64,000 bases of DNA from Streptococcus himalayensis (GCF_001708305.1 NZ_CP016953.1:2003501-2067500); one strand, 5' to 3'. Shown: positions 37,747 to 48,000, counted from the first letter of the stretch. Numbers and translations: made by a program. Notes: generated from the letters alone by a model not told the origin.

Positions 37747-38133
37747 TTACAGTTGACGCTCACCTGTGACAAACATGGTAAAGGTTGCTTTAACGATTTC
37801 TTCCTTCTTTTGATTGGTCACTGTCACATCCACTACCTTAGTCGTTCTGCCGTCATGAACACATCTACCATCAATCAAAAGGGTATCTCCTAGCTTACCT
37901 GACTTGAGGTAATTGATACTCGATTGGAGCGTTACGGCGTCAACACCCGTCGAAATTGCAACCAAGCCACTAATCTGATCACAAAGGGTAAAGAGATAGC
38001 CTCCGTGGGCAAAACCATAATAATTTAAGGACTTTTCGACTACTTCCGTTGTAACCACGACATGACCCTTTTCAGATGAGACCATTTCAAAATTTTCAAA
38101 GACACGAATTTCATGCAAGGATTTATCTAGCAT
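37747..38133 (-). CDS. PaaI-type hotdog thioesterase
   Basis: A 128-residue single-hotdog protein with NYYGFAHGGYLFTLCDQISG near 38, the HGG loop and Asp of the PaaI/YdiI active site, and the C-terminal VTNQKKEEIVKATFTMFV strand pair. It would hydrolyse a small acyl-CoA; substrate unknown. The ATG lies inside the end of the HAD gene (7-base overlap) after AGGAGGAG, so it is coupled to that gene. Confidence 0.9.
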   Translation of the reverse strand: MLDKSLHEIRVFENFEMVSSEKGHVVVTTEVVEKSLNYYGFAHGGYLFTLCDQISGLVAISTGVDAVTLQSSINYLKSGKLGDTLLIDGRCVHDGRTTKVVDVTVTNQKKEEIVKATFTMFVTGERQL

Positions 38134-38840
38134 TTTTCTCCTCCTAACTGATTGACTTGCAATAAGGTTAGCAATTCTTGATAATTGCTGACTTCATAGG
38201 TTGGTTTAGCACTAGTGTGATTTTCTAGCCCCTGTGGATTGTACCAAACAGTGTCAATTCCTGCATTATTGCCACCTTGAACATCTGCTGTCAGACTATC
38301 GCCAATCATTAAGGCTCTTTCTTTGGTAAAACCTGTAATCTGCTCTGCTATTTTGTCATAAAAGAGAGCCTCAGGCTTTTTGGTCCCCATTTGTTCAGAA
38401 ATAAAGATTTCCTTGAAAAAAGGTTGGATGGGTGAATGAGCCATCCGATTTTCCTGAATATAGGTCACACCATTTGTTGCTCCATAAAGCTCATAACCTA
38501 GAGCTGTCAGCTCCTGCAATAACTCTACAGCCCCCTCAAATGTCTGCCCCTGTTGGCTAATGAATTTCTGGTACAGAAGCGCCATTTCTCTGCCATCTAC
38601 CTCACGACCAAAATGGGCAAAAGCTCGGGAAAAACGTGTGTTGATTAAATCAAGCTTGCTGATTTTTCCCTGCTCCAAATCCTTCCACATAGCCTGATTC
38701 ATCGGTTTATAATAGGCTTTAAAGCTCGCCATATCTGTTACTTCCATAGCTTCCAAAAACTGGGTTAAGGCTACTTCCTCCCCTGCTGCAAAATCCAACA
38801 AGGTATGGTCAAGGTCGAATAGTAGAAATTTGTAATACAA
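38127..38840 (-). CDS. HAD-superfamily phosphatase, YjjG/YfnB type; prophage lies at its 5' end
   Basis: A 237-residue HAD with motif I FDLDHTLLDF (7-16), the T/N of motif II in YGATNGV near 121, Lys in MGTKKPEALFYDKI near 155, and motif IV MIGDSLTADVQGG near 177. YjjG-type enzymes remove phosphate from (often non-canonical) nucleotides. The frame begins at TTG (38840), 11 bases after AAAGGA, with no ATG in the right place. The prophage junction lies just upstream, so the original start region may have been replaced on integration. Confidence 0.88.
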   Translation of the reverse strand: MYYKFLLFDLDHTLLDFAAGEEVALTQFLEAMEVTDMASFKAYYKPMNQAMWKDLEQGKISKLDLINTRFSRAFAHFGREVDGREMALLYQKFISQQGQTFEGAVELLQELTALGYELYGATNGVTYIQENRMAHSPIQPFFKEIFISEQMGTKKPEALFYDKIAEQITGFTKERALMIGDSLTADVQGGNNAGIDTVWYNPQGLENHTSAKPTYEVSNYQELLTLLQVNQLGGEKC

Positions 38841-38861
38841 TTTTAAGTTTTTCCTTTCTAG

Positions 38862-38918
38862 GGGTGTGCAAGGCGGTAAAAAGGGTGTGCATAATAGAAC
38901 AATTCAAGTATCATTATA
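38862..38918 (-). promoter_or_regulatory. Promoter and direct repeats in front of the HAD gene
   Basis: Extended -10 TGGTATAAT (minus, TATAAT at 38913-38918) gives a ~65-base leader. The leader holds two exact copies of TGCACACCC (38862-38870 and 38883-38891), 21 bases apart, of unknown function. This stretch is the junction of host and prophage. Confidence 0.5.
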
Positions 38919-39020
38919 CCATATTACACAAAGAAAATTGCCTATTTTATAAATAGCTGACCCGCTCTAGGTATACATACATTCGCCATTTTCTAGCTTT
39001 CATTTCTTCAAAAAATAAAG

Positions 39021-39060
39021 AGTGATGAGGAAATCAAATGATAATTTCCTGACCACTCTT
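39021..39060 (-). terminator. Terminator overlapping the stop of the first recombinase gene
   Basis: AGAGTG...AGGAAAT pairs with ATTTCCT...CACTCT across the gene's last codons, then a T-rich run on the minus strand (CTTTATTTTTT). Confidence 0.65.
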
Positions 39061-40599
39061 GAAGGTGAAAATAGCTGATTTTTCTTTGGTAATGATGACT
39101 TGCTCAACCATGGTATTCCAAAGTTTTTCGTCAAAAGCTGTAAGAAGACATTGCTGATGAGTAAAGGTGTCAATGACATCCTTGACCTTTACTGCTCGTT
39201 TTTGTTTATCCGCTTTCTCAACTTTTAGTCGTTCAAGTTCGGCTTTTTTCTCCTCATACTGACTTGCCAATTGATTATAGGTGTTTTGGTAGCTTGTCTG
39301 GTCTTGAATCGTTCTAGTATTGTCACTGATGAGTTGCTCCACCTCACTCGTCAAATCGGTTAGTTCTGTTTCAAGCCTTGAAATCTCACTATCCAATTCA
39401 CTTGTGTTAGCTACCACCTTCCGCAATGCTTCAAGATTAGCTAGTATCTCTGCCTTGTTTTCAATGACTTGATTCATCGCTTCAATGAACCATTGCTTCA
39501 CTTCATTTTCTATGACATGCGGTGTTTTACACTTTTTGTCCCCATCATACTTGTGATTACAGCGATAAACTACTCGTCGGTACTTACTATTGGAATGCCA
39601 GACCTTACTACCAAAAGCTGCCCCACAACTCTCACAGATCAGTTTTCCTGAAAAGAGCGTCTTGGAACTTTTGCGTTGTTTTTGTTTGACAAACTCTACT
39701 TGAACCAATTCAAATACTTCTTTTTCAATAATGGCTTCATGGTTGTTCTCAACATAGTACTGTGGTAACTCGCCTTCATTAACTTTAGTTGATTTTGTGA
39801 GGAAGTCAGTGACGAAAGTTTTCTGCAGAAGGGCATCACCCTTGTACTTTTCATTTTGGAGAATCCGTTTAATCGTTCCAAACGTCCACTTAGTCTTTCC
39901 CATAGGGGTAAGAATGCCTTTCTCAGTCAATGACTTGGCTATAGTGTTACAATTCTTACCTGTCAAAAACTCATGGAAAATATAGCGAACTAGTTTAGCT
40001 TCTTCTTGGTTCACCACTAACTCCCCATGTTCACCACGTTGAAAACCAAGAGTGCTCTTAAAGGGAATACTGACCTTTCCTCGTTCGAACTGCTTGCGTT
40101 TCCCCCATTTGACATTTTCAGAAATAGAGCGACTCTCCTCCTGCGCTAAACTTGACATAATGGTGATGAGCAACTCCCCTTTAGAATCAAATGTCCAAAT
40201 ATTCTCCTTCTCAAAGTAAATCTCAACTCCGTGCTCTTTTAACTTCCGAACAGTAGATAGTGAGTCTACAGTATTTCTGGCAAATCGACTAACAGACTTA
40301 GTAATGATGAGGTCAATTTTTCCATCCAAGGCATCATTAATCATTTCCTTGAAGCCCATCCGTGATTTTGTATTGGTTCCTGTAATCCCCTCATCTGAAT
40401 ACATTTTGACGAACTCCCAATCAATACGACTGTTAATGTAATCCGTATAGTACTTCATTTGAGCTTCATACGATGTCGCTTGTTCTTCATGGTCTGTTGA
40501 TACCCTAGCATAGCCTGCAACTCTTCGCCTAGTGAATACTGAGGTTTCTTCTACTTGGTGAACAGGTCTAGCAGGTTCAATGGTAATGACTTTCTTCAT
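39034..40599 (-). CDS. Large serine recombinase (phage integrase subunit 1)
   Basis: A 521-residue protein. The resolvase domain has the catalytic Ser in AGYARVSTD near 35 and the Arg-rich ITKSVSRFARNT near 110. It is followed by the Recombinase domain (about 190-300), a zinc ribbon (CESCGAAF ... CNHKYDGDKKC, near 330-370) and a long coiled coil (about 390-470) as in serine integrases. Its start overlaps the stop of the second recombinase (ATGA), and the two are probably used together. Being last before the host junction, it sits beside the attachment site. Confidence 0.93.
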   Translation of the reverse strand: MKKVITIEPARPVHQVEETSVFTRRRVAGYARVSTDHEEQATSYEAQMKYYTDYINSRIDWEFVKMYSDEGITGTNTKSRMGFKEMINDALDGKIDLIITKSVSRFARNTVDSLSTVRKLKEHGVEIYFEKENIWTFDSKGELLITIMSSLAQEESRSISENVKWGKRKQFERGKVSIPFKSTLGFQRGEHGELVVNQEEAKLVRYIFHEFLTGKNCNTIAKSLTEKGILTPMGKTKWTFGTIKRILQNEKYKGDALLQKTFVTDFLTKSTKVNEGELPQYYVENNHEAIIEKEVFELVQVEFVKQKQRKSSKTLFSGKLICESCGAAFGSKVWHSNSKYRRVVYRCNHKYDGDKKCKTPHVIENEVKQWFIEAMNQVIENKAEILANLEALRKVVANTSELDSEISRLETELTDLTSEVEQLISDNTRTIQDQTSYQNTYNQLASQYEEKKAELERLKVEKADKQKRAVKVKDVIDTFTHQQCLLTAFDEKLWNTMVEQVIITKEKSAIFTFKSGQEIII

Positions 40600-41807
40600 T
40601 TCAATTGTCCTCGCTTAAGTGTTAGTATTTGAATGTTGTCGTCGTCAAAATAGAGTGTGACTTGATTTGAACTAGAATCAAACATAACCTTTTGAATGCT
40701 ACCGAGATAATCTCCTAGTTGTTCCTTAACTGTCCGTACCAAACGACGCTCTGATAAGGTTTTACTTGGGCAAGTTGATATACCGTATTGTTGCCGTGTA
40801 CGACAATTATAGCGATACCCAAACTTCTTCTCCTTTGTAATAAGCATATCTCGTCCGCATTGCTGACAAAAGACCTTGTCTTTAAAAAAGGCATCGTCAT
40901 AACACTTCCGATAACACCGTCCTTTTGAACGAATTTTCTTTTCAGCTTGAGCTTTATCAAAGAGTTCCTTACTGATAATGGCTTCATGGGCATTGTCTAC
41001 GATGTATTTCGTCCGTTGACCTGTATTTCGTTTTGGACTTCGGTTGAAATCATTTCGGTAAGTTTTCTGTAAAACCAATCGACCAAAATAAGCTTCTTGT
41101 TTGAAGAACTCATAAAGAATACTCTTAGTGAAAATGTTCCCTAGTCGAGTTGTCTCACCCATATCATTCAATTTCTTTGCGATGGATGGGACACCTAGCC
41201 CATCCAAATACCAAGTGAAAACCTTTCTCACGATTTCAGCTTCATGTGGTTTAATGATGTACTTTTCACCATTCCAACGGTAGCCATAAATAGCTTGAGG
41301 AATGTAAGGTAATCCTTGTTTGAACCGCTCCTTTACTCTCCATTTGATATTTTGGCTAAGTGAGGTTGACTCTTCTTGTGCAAAGGATGCTAACAATGTC
41401 AAAAGTAATTCACCATCAACCGATAAAGTACGGATGTTCTCCTTTTCAAAAACAACCTCAATTTCGAGACGTCTTAACTCACGAACCGTTTCCAGTAATT
41501 CAAGAGTGTTTCGACCAAACCGTGAAATAGATTTAGTTAGAATACAGTTGATTTTTCCATTCCTACAATCTGAAATAAGTCTTCTAAACTCAGGTCGCTC
41601 CTTTTGAGACTTTCCACTTATGGCAAAGTCCGCATAAACTCCTACAAACTCCCATTCTCTTTTATTTTGAATGAAGTCATTGTAGTAGCTTACCTGATTT
41701 GAAAATGAATGTTCCAAATTACTATGTGAAACACGAATGTAGGCTGCTACTTTCTTTTTTGATTGAAAGGGAGAAACCCTCTGTTGTATTTTAGTAACTG
41801 TCTTCAA
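40596..41807 (-). CDS. Large serine recombinase (phage integrase subunit 2)
   Basis: A 403-residue recombinase with catalytic Ser in AAYIRVSHSN near 26, LTKSISRFGRNT near 95, the Recombinase domain (about 160-280) and a zinc ribbon CQQCGRDM ... CRTRQQYGISTC near 317-350. It lacks the long coiled coil of its neighbour. Two tandem, different large serine recombinases are known from some Firmicute mobile elements, where both may be needed. Whether both are here is not visible. Confidence 0.92.
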   Translation of the reverse strand: MKTVTKIQQRVSPFQSKKKVAAYIRVSHSNLEHSFSNQVSYYNDFIQNKREWEFVGVYADFAISGKSQKERPEFRRLISDCRNGKINCILTKSISRFGRNTLELLETVRELRRLEIEVVFEKENIRTLSVDGELLLTLLASFAQEESTSLSQNIKWRVKERFKQGLPYIPQAIYGYRWNGEKYIIKPHEAEIVRKVFTWYLDGLGVPSIAKKLNDMGETTRLGNIFTKSILYEFFKQEAYFGRLVLQKTYRNDFNRSPKRNTGQRTKYIVDNAHEAIISKELFDKAQAEKKIRSKGRCYRKCYDDAFFKDKVFCQQCGRDMLITKEKKFGYRYNCRTRQQYGISTCPSKTLSERRLVRTVKEQLGDYLGSIQKVMFDSSSNQVTLYFDDDNIQILTLKRGQLK

Positions 41808-41864
41808 TTAATACAACTCCTTTCCGATTACATATTCACTCTAAATCCGCTATTTATCCAGTAT

Positions 41865-42023
41865 TTAGCCCACTAATTGGCTAATAAAGGGCTGGTATTT
41901 TTGAAGGATTATTTGCTGAAATTGCTCGTATTCTTCTTGTGTAATCAGCTGTTGCTGCCAGAGTTTATGAGCTTGCTTTAGGGATAATTGGTAAGTCAGC
42001 TCATTCTGATACAACTTTTTCAT
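41865..42023 (-). CDS. SHOCT-domain small protein of the recombination module
   Basis: Fifty-two residues. The C-terminal SHOCT motif (KLWQQQLITQEEYEQFQQII) is clear. The ATG at 42023 is chosen because GGAGG lies 8 bases upstream; the longer frame to 42122 lacks a site. It overlaps the end of the Zn-finger HTH gene by 23 bases. SHOCT domains are short helical interaction motifs; in such modules the role is unknown. Confidence 0.75.
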   Translation of the reverse strand: MKKLYQNELTYQLSLKQAHKLWQQQLITQEEYEQFQQIILQKYQPFISQLVG

Positions 42024-42426
42024 CTTGAGAACCTCCAAATCGATTAGTGATATAACACTGGTGCGAGCAATACTTTCTCTTCTGTTTTCCATAAGAAGTG
42101 AAAAATTGTTGACAACCAACACAGGTATATTCAGAGTAAGCTTTTCGATTGACCTTCTCTTGGTGAGTGTTCCACCACTTCAAGCGACAAGTATCTGAAC
42201 AGTATTTCTTTTTCTTCTTTCCAAAAATATGCGTCAAAGGCTTTGAGCAAACCGGACAATAATCGCATGATATCTTAGCTGAATTTGTTTTTTGCGATAT
42301 CAATCCTTCTCTTCGACAGAATGATTTAATCGTATTAACAGAGATGGAAAGCTTATGGCTAATCGCTTTATAGCCCAAGCCATCTTGACGTAATTGCTTA
42401 ATGGCAAATTGTTGTTCTGGGGTCAT
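42001..42426 (-). CDS. Helix-turn-helix protein with two Cys zinc-finger motifs, in the recombination module
   Basis: A 141-residue protein. Residues 1-45 are a sigma-like helix-turn-helix (DGLGYKAISHKLSISVNTIKSF). Two zinc motifs follow: CPVCSKPL ... CSDTCRLKW and CVGCQQFF ... CSHQCYI. It probably binds DNA and may control or assist the recombinases downstream. AAGGAGG site before the ATG; preceded by a 170-base gap that holds the endolysin terminator and probably this module's promoter. Confidence 0.8.
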   Translation of the reverse strand: MTPEQQFAIKQLRQDGLGYKAISHKLSISVNTIKSFCRREGLISQKTNSAKISCDYCPVCSKPLTHIFGKKKKKYCSDTCRLKWWNTHQEKVNRKAYSEYTCVGCQQFFTSYGKQKRKYCSHQCYITNRFGGSQDEKVVSE

Positions 42427-42556
42427 CTCATTCCTCCTTCTACCTACTAGGGGAACTTGTAAATAGTTTAGTCCAAAATAACTAACATTATTTTTCCCCT
42501 CCTACCTTACTAGGTAAGTTTCAAAGGAAATTTTCCGCACTTTTGAGAAAAAAGTT

Positions 42557-42588
42557 CAAAAAAATAAATCCTGATGTTTCCACCAGGC
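42557..42588 (-). terminator. Terminator of the phage late operon after the endolysin
   Basis: CCTGGTG / CATCAGG stem with GAAA loop on the minus strand, followed by a T-rich run. It separates late genes from the recombination module. Confidence 0.75.
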
Positions 42589-42599
42589 TCTAAAAAGAG

Positions 42600-44069
42600 T
42601 TATGAAATTCTAAACCAACCGATGACTTTCCCAAGCTTCACAGTACCTGACGCATCATAGAGCGAGCCATCTGCCATAAAGACTCGTTTCACACGACGAG
42701 TGATTCCACCACCACCGATTTCCAATTGGTCGTTGATGCCATTATGATTATGATCAGAATACCCATCGACATTCTGTTCCACACCGTCAATACTTTCTCC
42801 GTCTGAATCCGTCACACAAATCCCAATATGACCAAATGGTTGTCCTACGGTGTCAATGACGTAGAAATCACCTGCTTTGGGATTAACTCCCCAAGCATCG
42901 TAGATAACTTGAAAACCATTGGATTGTGCCTTCTTCAAACAATCAATCGCATTGGTGTAAGACATGTTCTTATCGGTCAGCTCCTGCACAATCTTATCCA
43001 CTAAAGCCACACACTGCCCACCATAGGGATTGGTTGGTACAGTGACTTTCTGACCAACCTTAGATAAGGATGACGCAACCACACGACTGGCCATACTGGT
43101 TGGAAGGCTACTCGTTGAAGATAAGCCTTTGTTTACCTTCAATGTTTGTCCAACTTTTAGAATGTCGGTTTTCTTCAAACCATTTACCGCAAGTAGACCA
43201 TCAACCGTAAGACCAAACTTCCGGGCAATCCCATAATAGGTATCTCCCTTTTGTGCTGTATAGGTTTGTTCAGAATGTCCAAGGCTTGTGCCTGCGACAT
43301 CCTGCTCCAGCACCCATGACTTGATACCACCCAACAGATAGGCTCTCTTGCTGCTGGACTGGTGAACATTCTTCACTTGGAGGATGTTGTAGGTGCGTCC
43401 CTTGACCCAATTAGTGATTTTCTGACCTGTTTGATAATGAGTCGCATGATCAAGCACACGAACACGATCCCCAACGTGATAGGTAGGGCTAGTAGAAGAA
43501 TTGGGGCTTCGTCCTTGGTTACTGGGAGGGGAGGGCACAAGGGTCTTAACTTCAGCTCCTGTGATGGCAGAAACAAGCCCTTTCGCAATTTCCTCCTTCT
43601 TGCTCTCAAAAATCGCCATATCCGCTTCATTATCAATAAAGGCAATCTCAACTAAGCGATAGCTGTAGCCACGGCTAGCTGCTTCGTTGGCATTATAGAG
43701 CCAATCCACCTTCTTAATCCCTCGATTTGGGAAATAGCGCGAAAGAAGAGACAAAATAGCCTCATCTTCCTTATCCGCTGTTAAAGAAGACTGGATCAAT
43801 ACTTCAGTTCCCCTAGCACTGCCATTAAAAGCATTGAAGTGCAGTTCCGTAATCGAGTCATATCCCTTACCAAGACGTCCAAGGCTTCGATAATCATAAA
43901 CATTTTGGTCAGTAATATAGTCGATAGAAGTTCCACTATAGTTCGCCATTCGCTTCGCTACTTCTCTCACCTTACCAGCTTCTGTAATACCTAATTTGGC
44001 ATTGACCGCTCCAGGATCATAGGCTGTCCGACCTTGACCGTGTCCGCAAATCACAAGATGTTTTCCCAT
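42600..44069 (-). CDS. Phage endolysin: amidase + SH3-like + LysM + CHAP
   Basis: A 489-residue lysin with four parts. The N-terminal N-acetylmuramoyl-L-alanine amidase (Amidase_3 type; ICGHGQG at 7-13, the Glu in VEIAFIDNE) covers about 1-175. After a Ser/Pro linker comes an SH3b-like cell-wall-binding segment (about 195-260), a LysM (TYTAQKGDTYYGIARKFG, about 269-314), and a C-terminal CHAP domain (about 335-489) with Cys in GGQCVALVD and His in GHIGICV. Two catalytic domains would cut the wall at two bonds. No signal peptide; release needs the holin encoded just upstream. GAGGAG site. Confidence 0.93.
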   Translation of the reverse strand: MGKHLVICGHGQGRTAYDPGAVNAKLGITEAGKVREVAKRMANYSGTSIDYITDQNVYDYRSLGRLGKGYDSITELHFNAFNGSARGTEVLIQSSLTADKEDEAILSLLSRYFPNRGIKKVDWLYNANEAASRGYSYRLVEIAFIDNEADMAIFESKKEEIAKGLVSAITGAEVKTLVPSPPSNQGRSPNSSTSPTYHVGDRVRVLDHATHYQTGQKITNWVKGRTYNILQVKNVHQSSSKRAYLLGGIKSWVLEQDVAGTSLGHSEQTYTAQKGDTYYGIARKFGLTVDGLLAVNGLKKTDILKVGQTLKVNKGLSSTSSLPTSMASRVVASSLSKVGQKVTVPTNPYGGQCVALVDKIVQELTDKNMSYTNAIDCLKKAQSNGFQVIYDAWGVNPKAGDFYVIDTVGQPFGHIGICVTDSDGESIDGVEQNVDGYSDHNHNGINDQLEIGGGGITRRVKRVFMADGSLYDASGTVKLGKVIGWFRIS

Positions 44070-44071
44070 AT

Positions 44072-44473
44072 CTATTCTCCTCTTTCATTCATTTGTTTTA
44101 AAATCGCTTGTAGTTTCTCTGGAATAGGCAACCCTATTCGAACAGTATTCTCTAAAATACTTAGACCTTCATTGCTGAGGTAAAAGAAAATCACCATTGT
44201 CCGAATCGTTCCCCCTTGTTTGATAATAGCTGTATCAATCAAATAGCCAATTGAAACTAAACATAAAATGGCAATCTTTTTAAAGATGCCACGAAAACCG
44301 ATACTGCTGGATAGCTGTTTCTCAACAACTGCCGCAAAAATCCCTGTCAGATAATCAATCACAATGAAGACAAGGAGGGCATACAAGATACCATCCAACT
44401 CTCCAAATAGACTTCCGACAAATCCTCCAATCATCGAAAAAAGGAGTTTATTGAGCGTTAACAATTCCTTCAT
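44072..44473 (-). CDS. Phage holin, toxin-secretion/phage-lysis (holin 4) family
   Basis: A 133-residue protein with about three to four spans, starting MKELLTLNKLLFSMIGGFVG, with the family motif IDYLTGIFAAVVEKQLSS near 44 and KKIAILCLVSIGYLID near 70. It forms membrane lesions that let the endolysin out. Start at 44473 has GAGGTG upstream and overlaps the previous gene by 26 bases; ends 2 bases before the lysin. Confidence 0.93.
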   Translation of the reverse strand: MKELLTLNKLLFSMIGGFVGSLFGELDGILYALLVFIVIDYLTGIFAAVVEKQLSSSIGFRGIFKKIAILCLVSIGYLIDTAIIKQGGTIRTMVIFFYLSNEGLSILENTVRIGLPIPEKLQAILKQMNERGE

Positions 44474-44819
44474 CTGCCACCTCACTTTCTGCTAGTTTTT
44501 CCTCTTCAAGGCTTGGGTCTGACCAGTCTGGATTTCCGAATTCATCAAACCGCATGAGATAGAAACAATCTTGGAACAGGTCAGAAAGATTTAGGGTCAA
44601 GGCTGTGCTGCCCCACTGGTTAAAGGCCCAAACCATTTCTGTTGTCACTAGCTGACGCTTCCCATTTTTTAGAACTGGTCGGCGTACCTCTTCCAAGTAC
44701 ATGTAAAAATCCTGTTCAAGGGTCTTACATCGAATAAACTCACCGTTCTTTCGCATATAAGACAGAGCGGTTTCTAAGTTAAAGGGTTCTGTAACCTTAT
44801 CCATATTGAGTAGTGCCAT
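44448..44819 (-). CDS. Phage protein of unknown function between tail and lysis genes
   Basis: A 123-residue soluble acidic protein with no motif that I recognise (MALLNMDKVTEPFNLETALS at the start, FGNPDWSDPSLEEE at the end). It overlaps both neighbours. GGAGAAGAG lies 6 bases before the ATG. Genes in this slot in streptococcal phages are usually small and variable. Confidence 0.75.
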   Translation of the reverse strand: MALLNMDKVTEPFNLETALSYMRKNGEFIRCKTLEQDFYMYLEEVRRPVLKNGKRQLVTTEMVWAFNQWGSTALTLNLSDLFQDCFYLMRFDEFGNPDWSDPSLEEEKLAESEVADEGIVNAQ

Positions 44820-45030
44820 TGTTCTCTTCTCCTTTTTCTTCTTCAGGTGTTGTATGAGCTTCTAACAGCTCTGTCAATTCCTGTTTTTCTTGACGCAATC
44901 GGCTAAGCTCCTCATCTCTTTCCACCAATTGGATGGCAATGAGGTTCTTAGCGGTGATTTCATCAGATAACTTTGTGACGAGTTCTTGAATAGTTAGTTT
45001 TAGTGATTGGTTAATCTGTTCTAGATTCAT
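44797..45030 (-). CDS. Small coiled-coil phage protein
   Basis: Seventy-seven residues, mostly one helix with heptad character (DEITAKNLIAIQLVERDEEL then RLRQEKQELTELL), and an acidic tail. AAAGGAG site. Probably a tail or baseplate accessory, function unknown. Confidence 0.72.
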   Translation of the reverse strand: MNLEQINQSLKLTIQELVTKLSDEITAKNLIAIQLVERDEELSRLRQEKQELTELLEAHTTPEEEKGEENNGTTQYG

Positions 45031-45042
45031 GTCAAATCTCCT

Positions 45043-48000
45043 TTATTTGATGGTATCCCAAGTCAGAAGAACATCGCCTCGACCTGTGATATTGACTAAG
45101 TGTTTAAAATTATGATTGAACTGTTGAAGAACATCCTTCAAACTGACATAGGTGGATGCATTACGATATATGCGGATATCGCCAATATTAAGGACAGATG
45201 TCGGTCTATCCACTGCTCGGTGGGCATCGATAGAAAGGCGATTGGGAAGAGTGACAATGTTCCAGCCATCTGGATTGGTATAAGGTGAACTCGCTAATCT
45301 GACACTATCACCAACGATATCAATCTGGTCATCATTTGCCCCATTCCAAGCTCGAATACCGACAAAACCACCATCATTGGCATTCCAATTATTCCAGCGG
45401 TTTGAGCCGATAATGGTCACACCACAGGGCTTGCCATTGGATGTTCCAGTCTCAAACGAAACCCATTGATGGGGATAGCCTGAAACCTCTCGCGATATGG
45501 AAGGAGAATTGGTGAAGAACTTGATATTTCCTTGGGTGAGATGAATCTTCATAGCTCCATTTAGAGCCGTTAAAATGCCTCCCGAGATGTTGTTGGCAGA
45601 TAAGGTTACTGCCTGTACTTGGGTAATGAAGGCTGACTTGGCAAAGAGCTGTCTCAGATAGGCATCGTTTGCCATAAACTTGTTAAAGAAAGCTTGATCA
45701 ACTTTTAACTTATCAGATGTGATCGCTTCTGAACCAATGCGAGCCGCAGCGATGAGTCCTGAGGTGATTTTTCCTGCATCAAGACTGGCAATCTTTCCAC
45801 TTGCAATGACGCCATCCTGAATATAGGTCGTCCCTGTGATTTGAACCAACTTTCCATCAATTTTTACCGATCCATCCTTATTGAGATTGAGCTGACTCAA
45901 TACCGTTCCTGCACTGGTCAAATTTCTTACTGACCATGAGCCTGCAAGAGTGCTCACTTGGGTTTGGATGGCATTTACAGTCGTAGTCGTTGCTCGGCTA
46001 GTCTCAAGACTGCCAACCCTCGTCACAATACCGTTTGCCGTCTGAATGACTTGACTGATTTGATTGGTATGGTCTCCTATCGCTCGAGTATGATTTGAAA
46101 CAGTGTCTCGAACTTCATGAAATACGGTTTCTCTGACGAATTCTTGAGGAGAAATGTGCCAATCCGTTGGAATAGTCCCGACTTCTAGCTGTGGATGAAA
46201 GAAGGAAAGATACGTTCCACTCGTTCTAAATGCCAATACGTTATGCAAATCAAAGAAATCAAACGCTCTCAGGCGATTATTCTCTAAATTCCATGTGTAG
46301 GTTGACCAAATGCGATAGAGCTTATCTCCCATCTTTTTGATTTTTGCGGGCTGTTCATTATGCCGATCAGGGGCAGTGAACCAAGTACAAGAAAAATTTC
46401 CTTCTGAGATAAAAGTCGCATCCGTTTCGACAAAAATAGATTGTGTGTAGGTCGTCCCTTTTGTAGGAACAAAATCAAAAAAACGACCACTCTGAGGTAG
46501 AACCTCCTGATGGATATCCCTCCTGACACCAGAACTAAAGCGCAAAGTCGCTTTTTTAGTAGCCTCTTCCCAAGTAGTATTCGTGATACCATAGCCCATC
46601 ACAAAAGCTTTATCTGTATTTCGCATCAGGTTCACTCCGCCTATTTGAGTCGGTATCTTCCCTTCGACTTGACTTAATCTTGTGGTGATTTCTCCTGCTG
46701 TCGTCGTAATCAAGGTCTCGACTTGAGACAGATTCTGATAGCCTTTCTGACCCAAAATCTGTTCTAACTGCACGTTGCTTAGCTTCTCCTCAATCTGCCC
46801 TGCCTGTGTTCGAATACTTGTCTCCGCATTCGAAACCCTACCAAGTAAAGTATTGAAATCCGTTTTAGCCACTTTTTGAGTGATGGCATCCTGTGCGACC
46901 CTTAACTCCGCTTTCGTTTGTGCAATGAGAGTCGCATTGTTACTGGCTTTTGAAAGGGCAACATCCGCACTTGATTTCACTCCATCTACGAAAGCTTTGT
47001 CTGCCTTTAGGGCAATAGACTGATTGGTTTGGTGAAGGCTAGTCGTGTGACTTTCTACGGTCTGCTTCACTGTATTAAAATCCGTTTGACTAACTTTCGA
47101 AGACACATCATTCACCAATTGACGAATTTGAGTTTCTGCAGTCGATAATTTGCCTGCTTCTTCTGTTAATCTGGTAGAAACTTGTTCTACCCCACTTGCT
47201 GTTTGTTGGATGCTGGTCTTGACACTCCTAAATTCATCTGTCACATCTTCTGGAGAAGGTGACCAATCAGAAGGAAGTGGTCCCAGAGTTAACTTGGGTT
47301 TGTAAAACTTGAGGTAGGTGCCACTCGTTCGAAAGCCAAGCACACGGTGAAGATGGAACACATCAAAGGCTCGCAAACGTTCGTTCGTCAAGGTCCAAGT
47401 GTGGGTACTCCAAATTTGATAGGTATTTGTTCCTATTTGCCGAATGAAAGCTGGTGTGGTTTGATGCCCCCTTGAGGTATACCAGCTCCACTCTAGACCA
47501 TTCCTCCCAAGGAAAGAAGCATCCGTATCCACTAACATAGACTGGGTATAAGTCGTTCCATTTTGAGGAATAAAGCTAAAAAACTGATGATTCTGCGGAA
47601 GAATTTCATCGTATCTCGCTTTTTCAACTCCAGTTTGAGTGAGGCTAAGAACTGCTTTTTTCTCGCTTGAATCCCAACTAGTATTGGTGATGCCGTATCC
47701 CATGACAAAGGCTTGATCCGTTCCTTTCACGAGATTCACCGTATCAAGACTCACTGGTATCTTTCCTTCCACCTGACGAATGTCAGTCGTGATGCGGTCT
47801 CCTAACTGTGTGATGGTCGTCTCGGTACTCGTTACTCTACCAGTTAGGCTATCCACTACCTGCTTACTGGAAAGAAGTTTCATCTCCTCCTTCGTTTGGG
47901 TGAGACTGGTACTGACTGTGGTCAACTGTCCACTTAACAGAGCCTTTGCTACATCAACCAAACGGCTAGCTTCTAAAATAGCCTGAGCTTTAGCCGTCGC

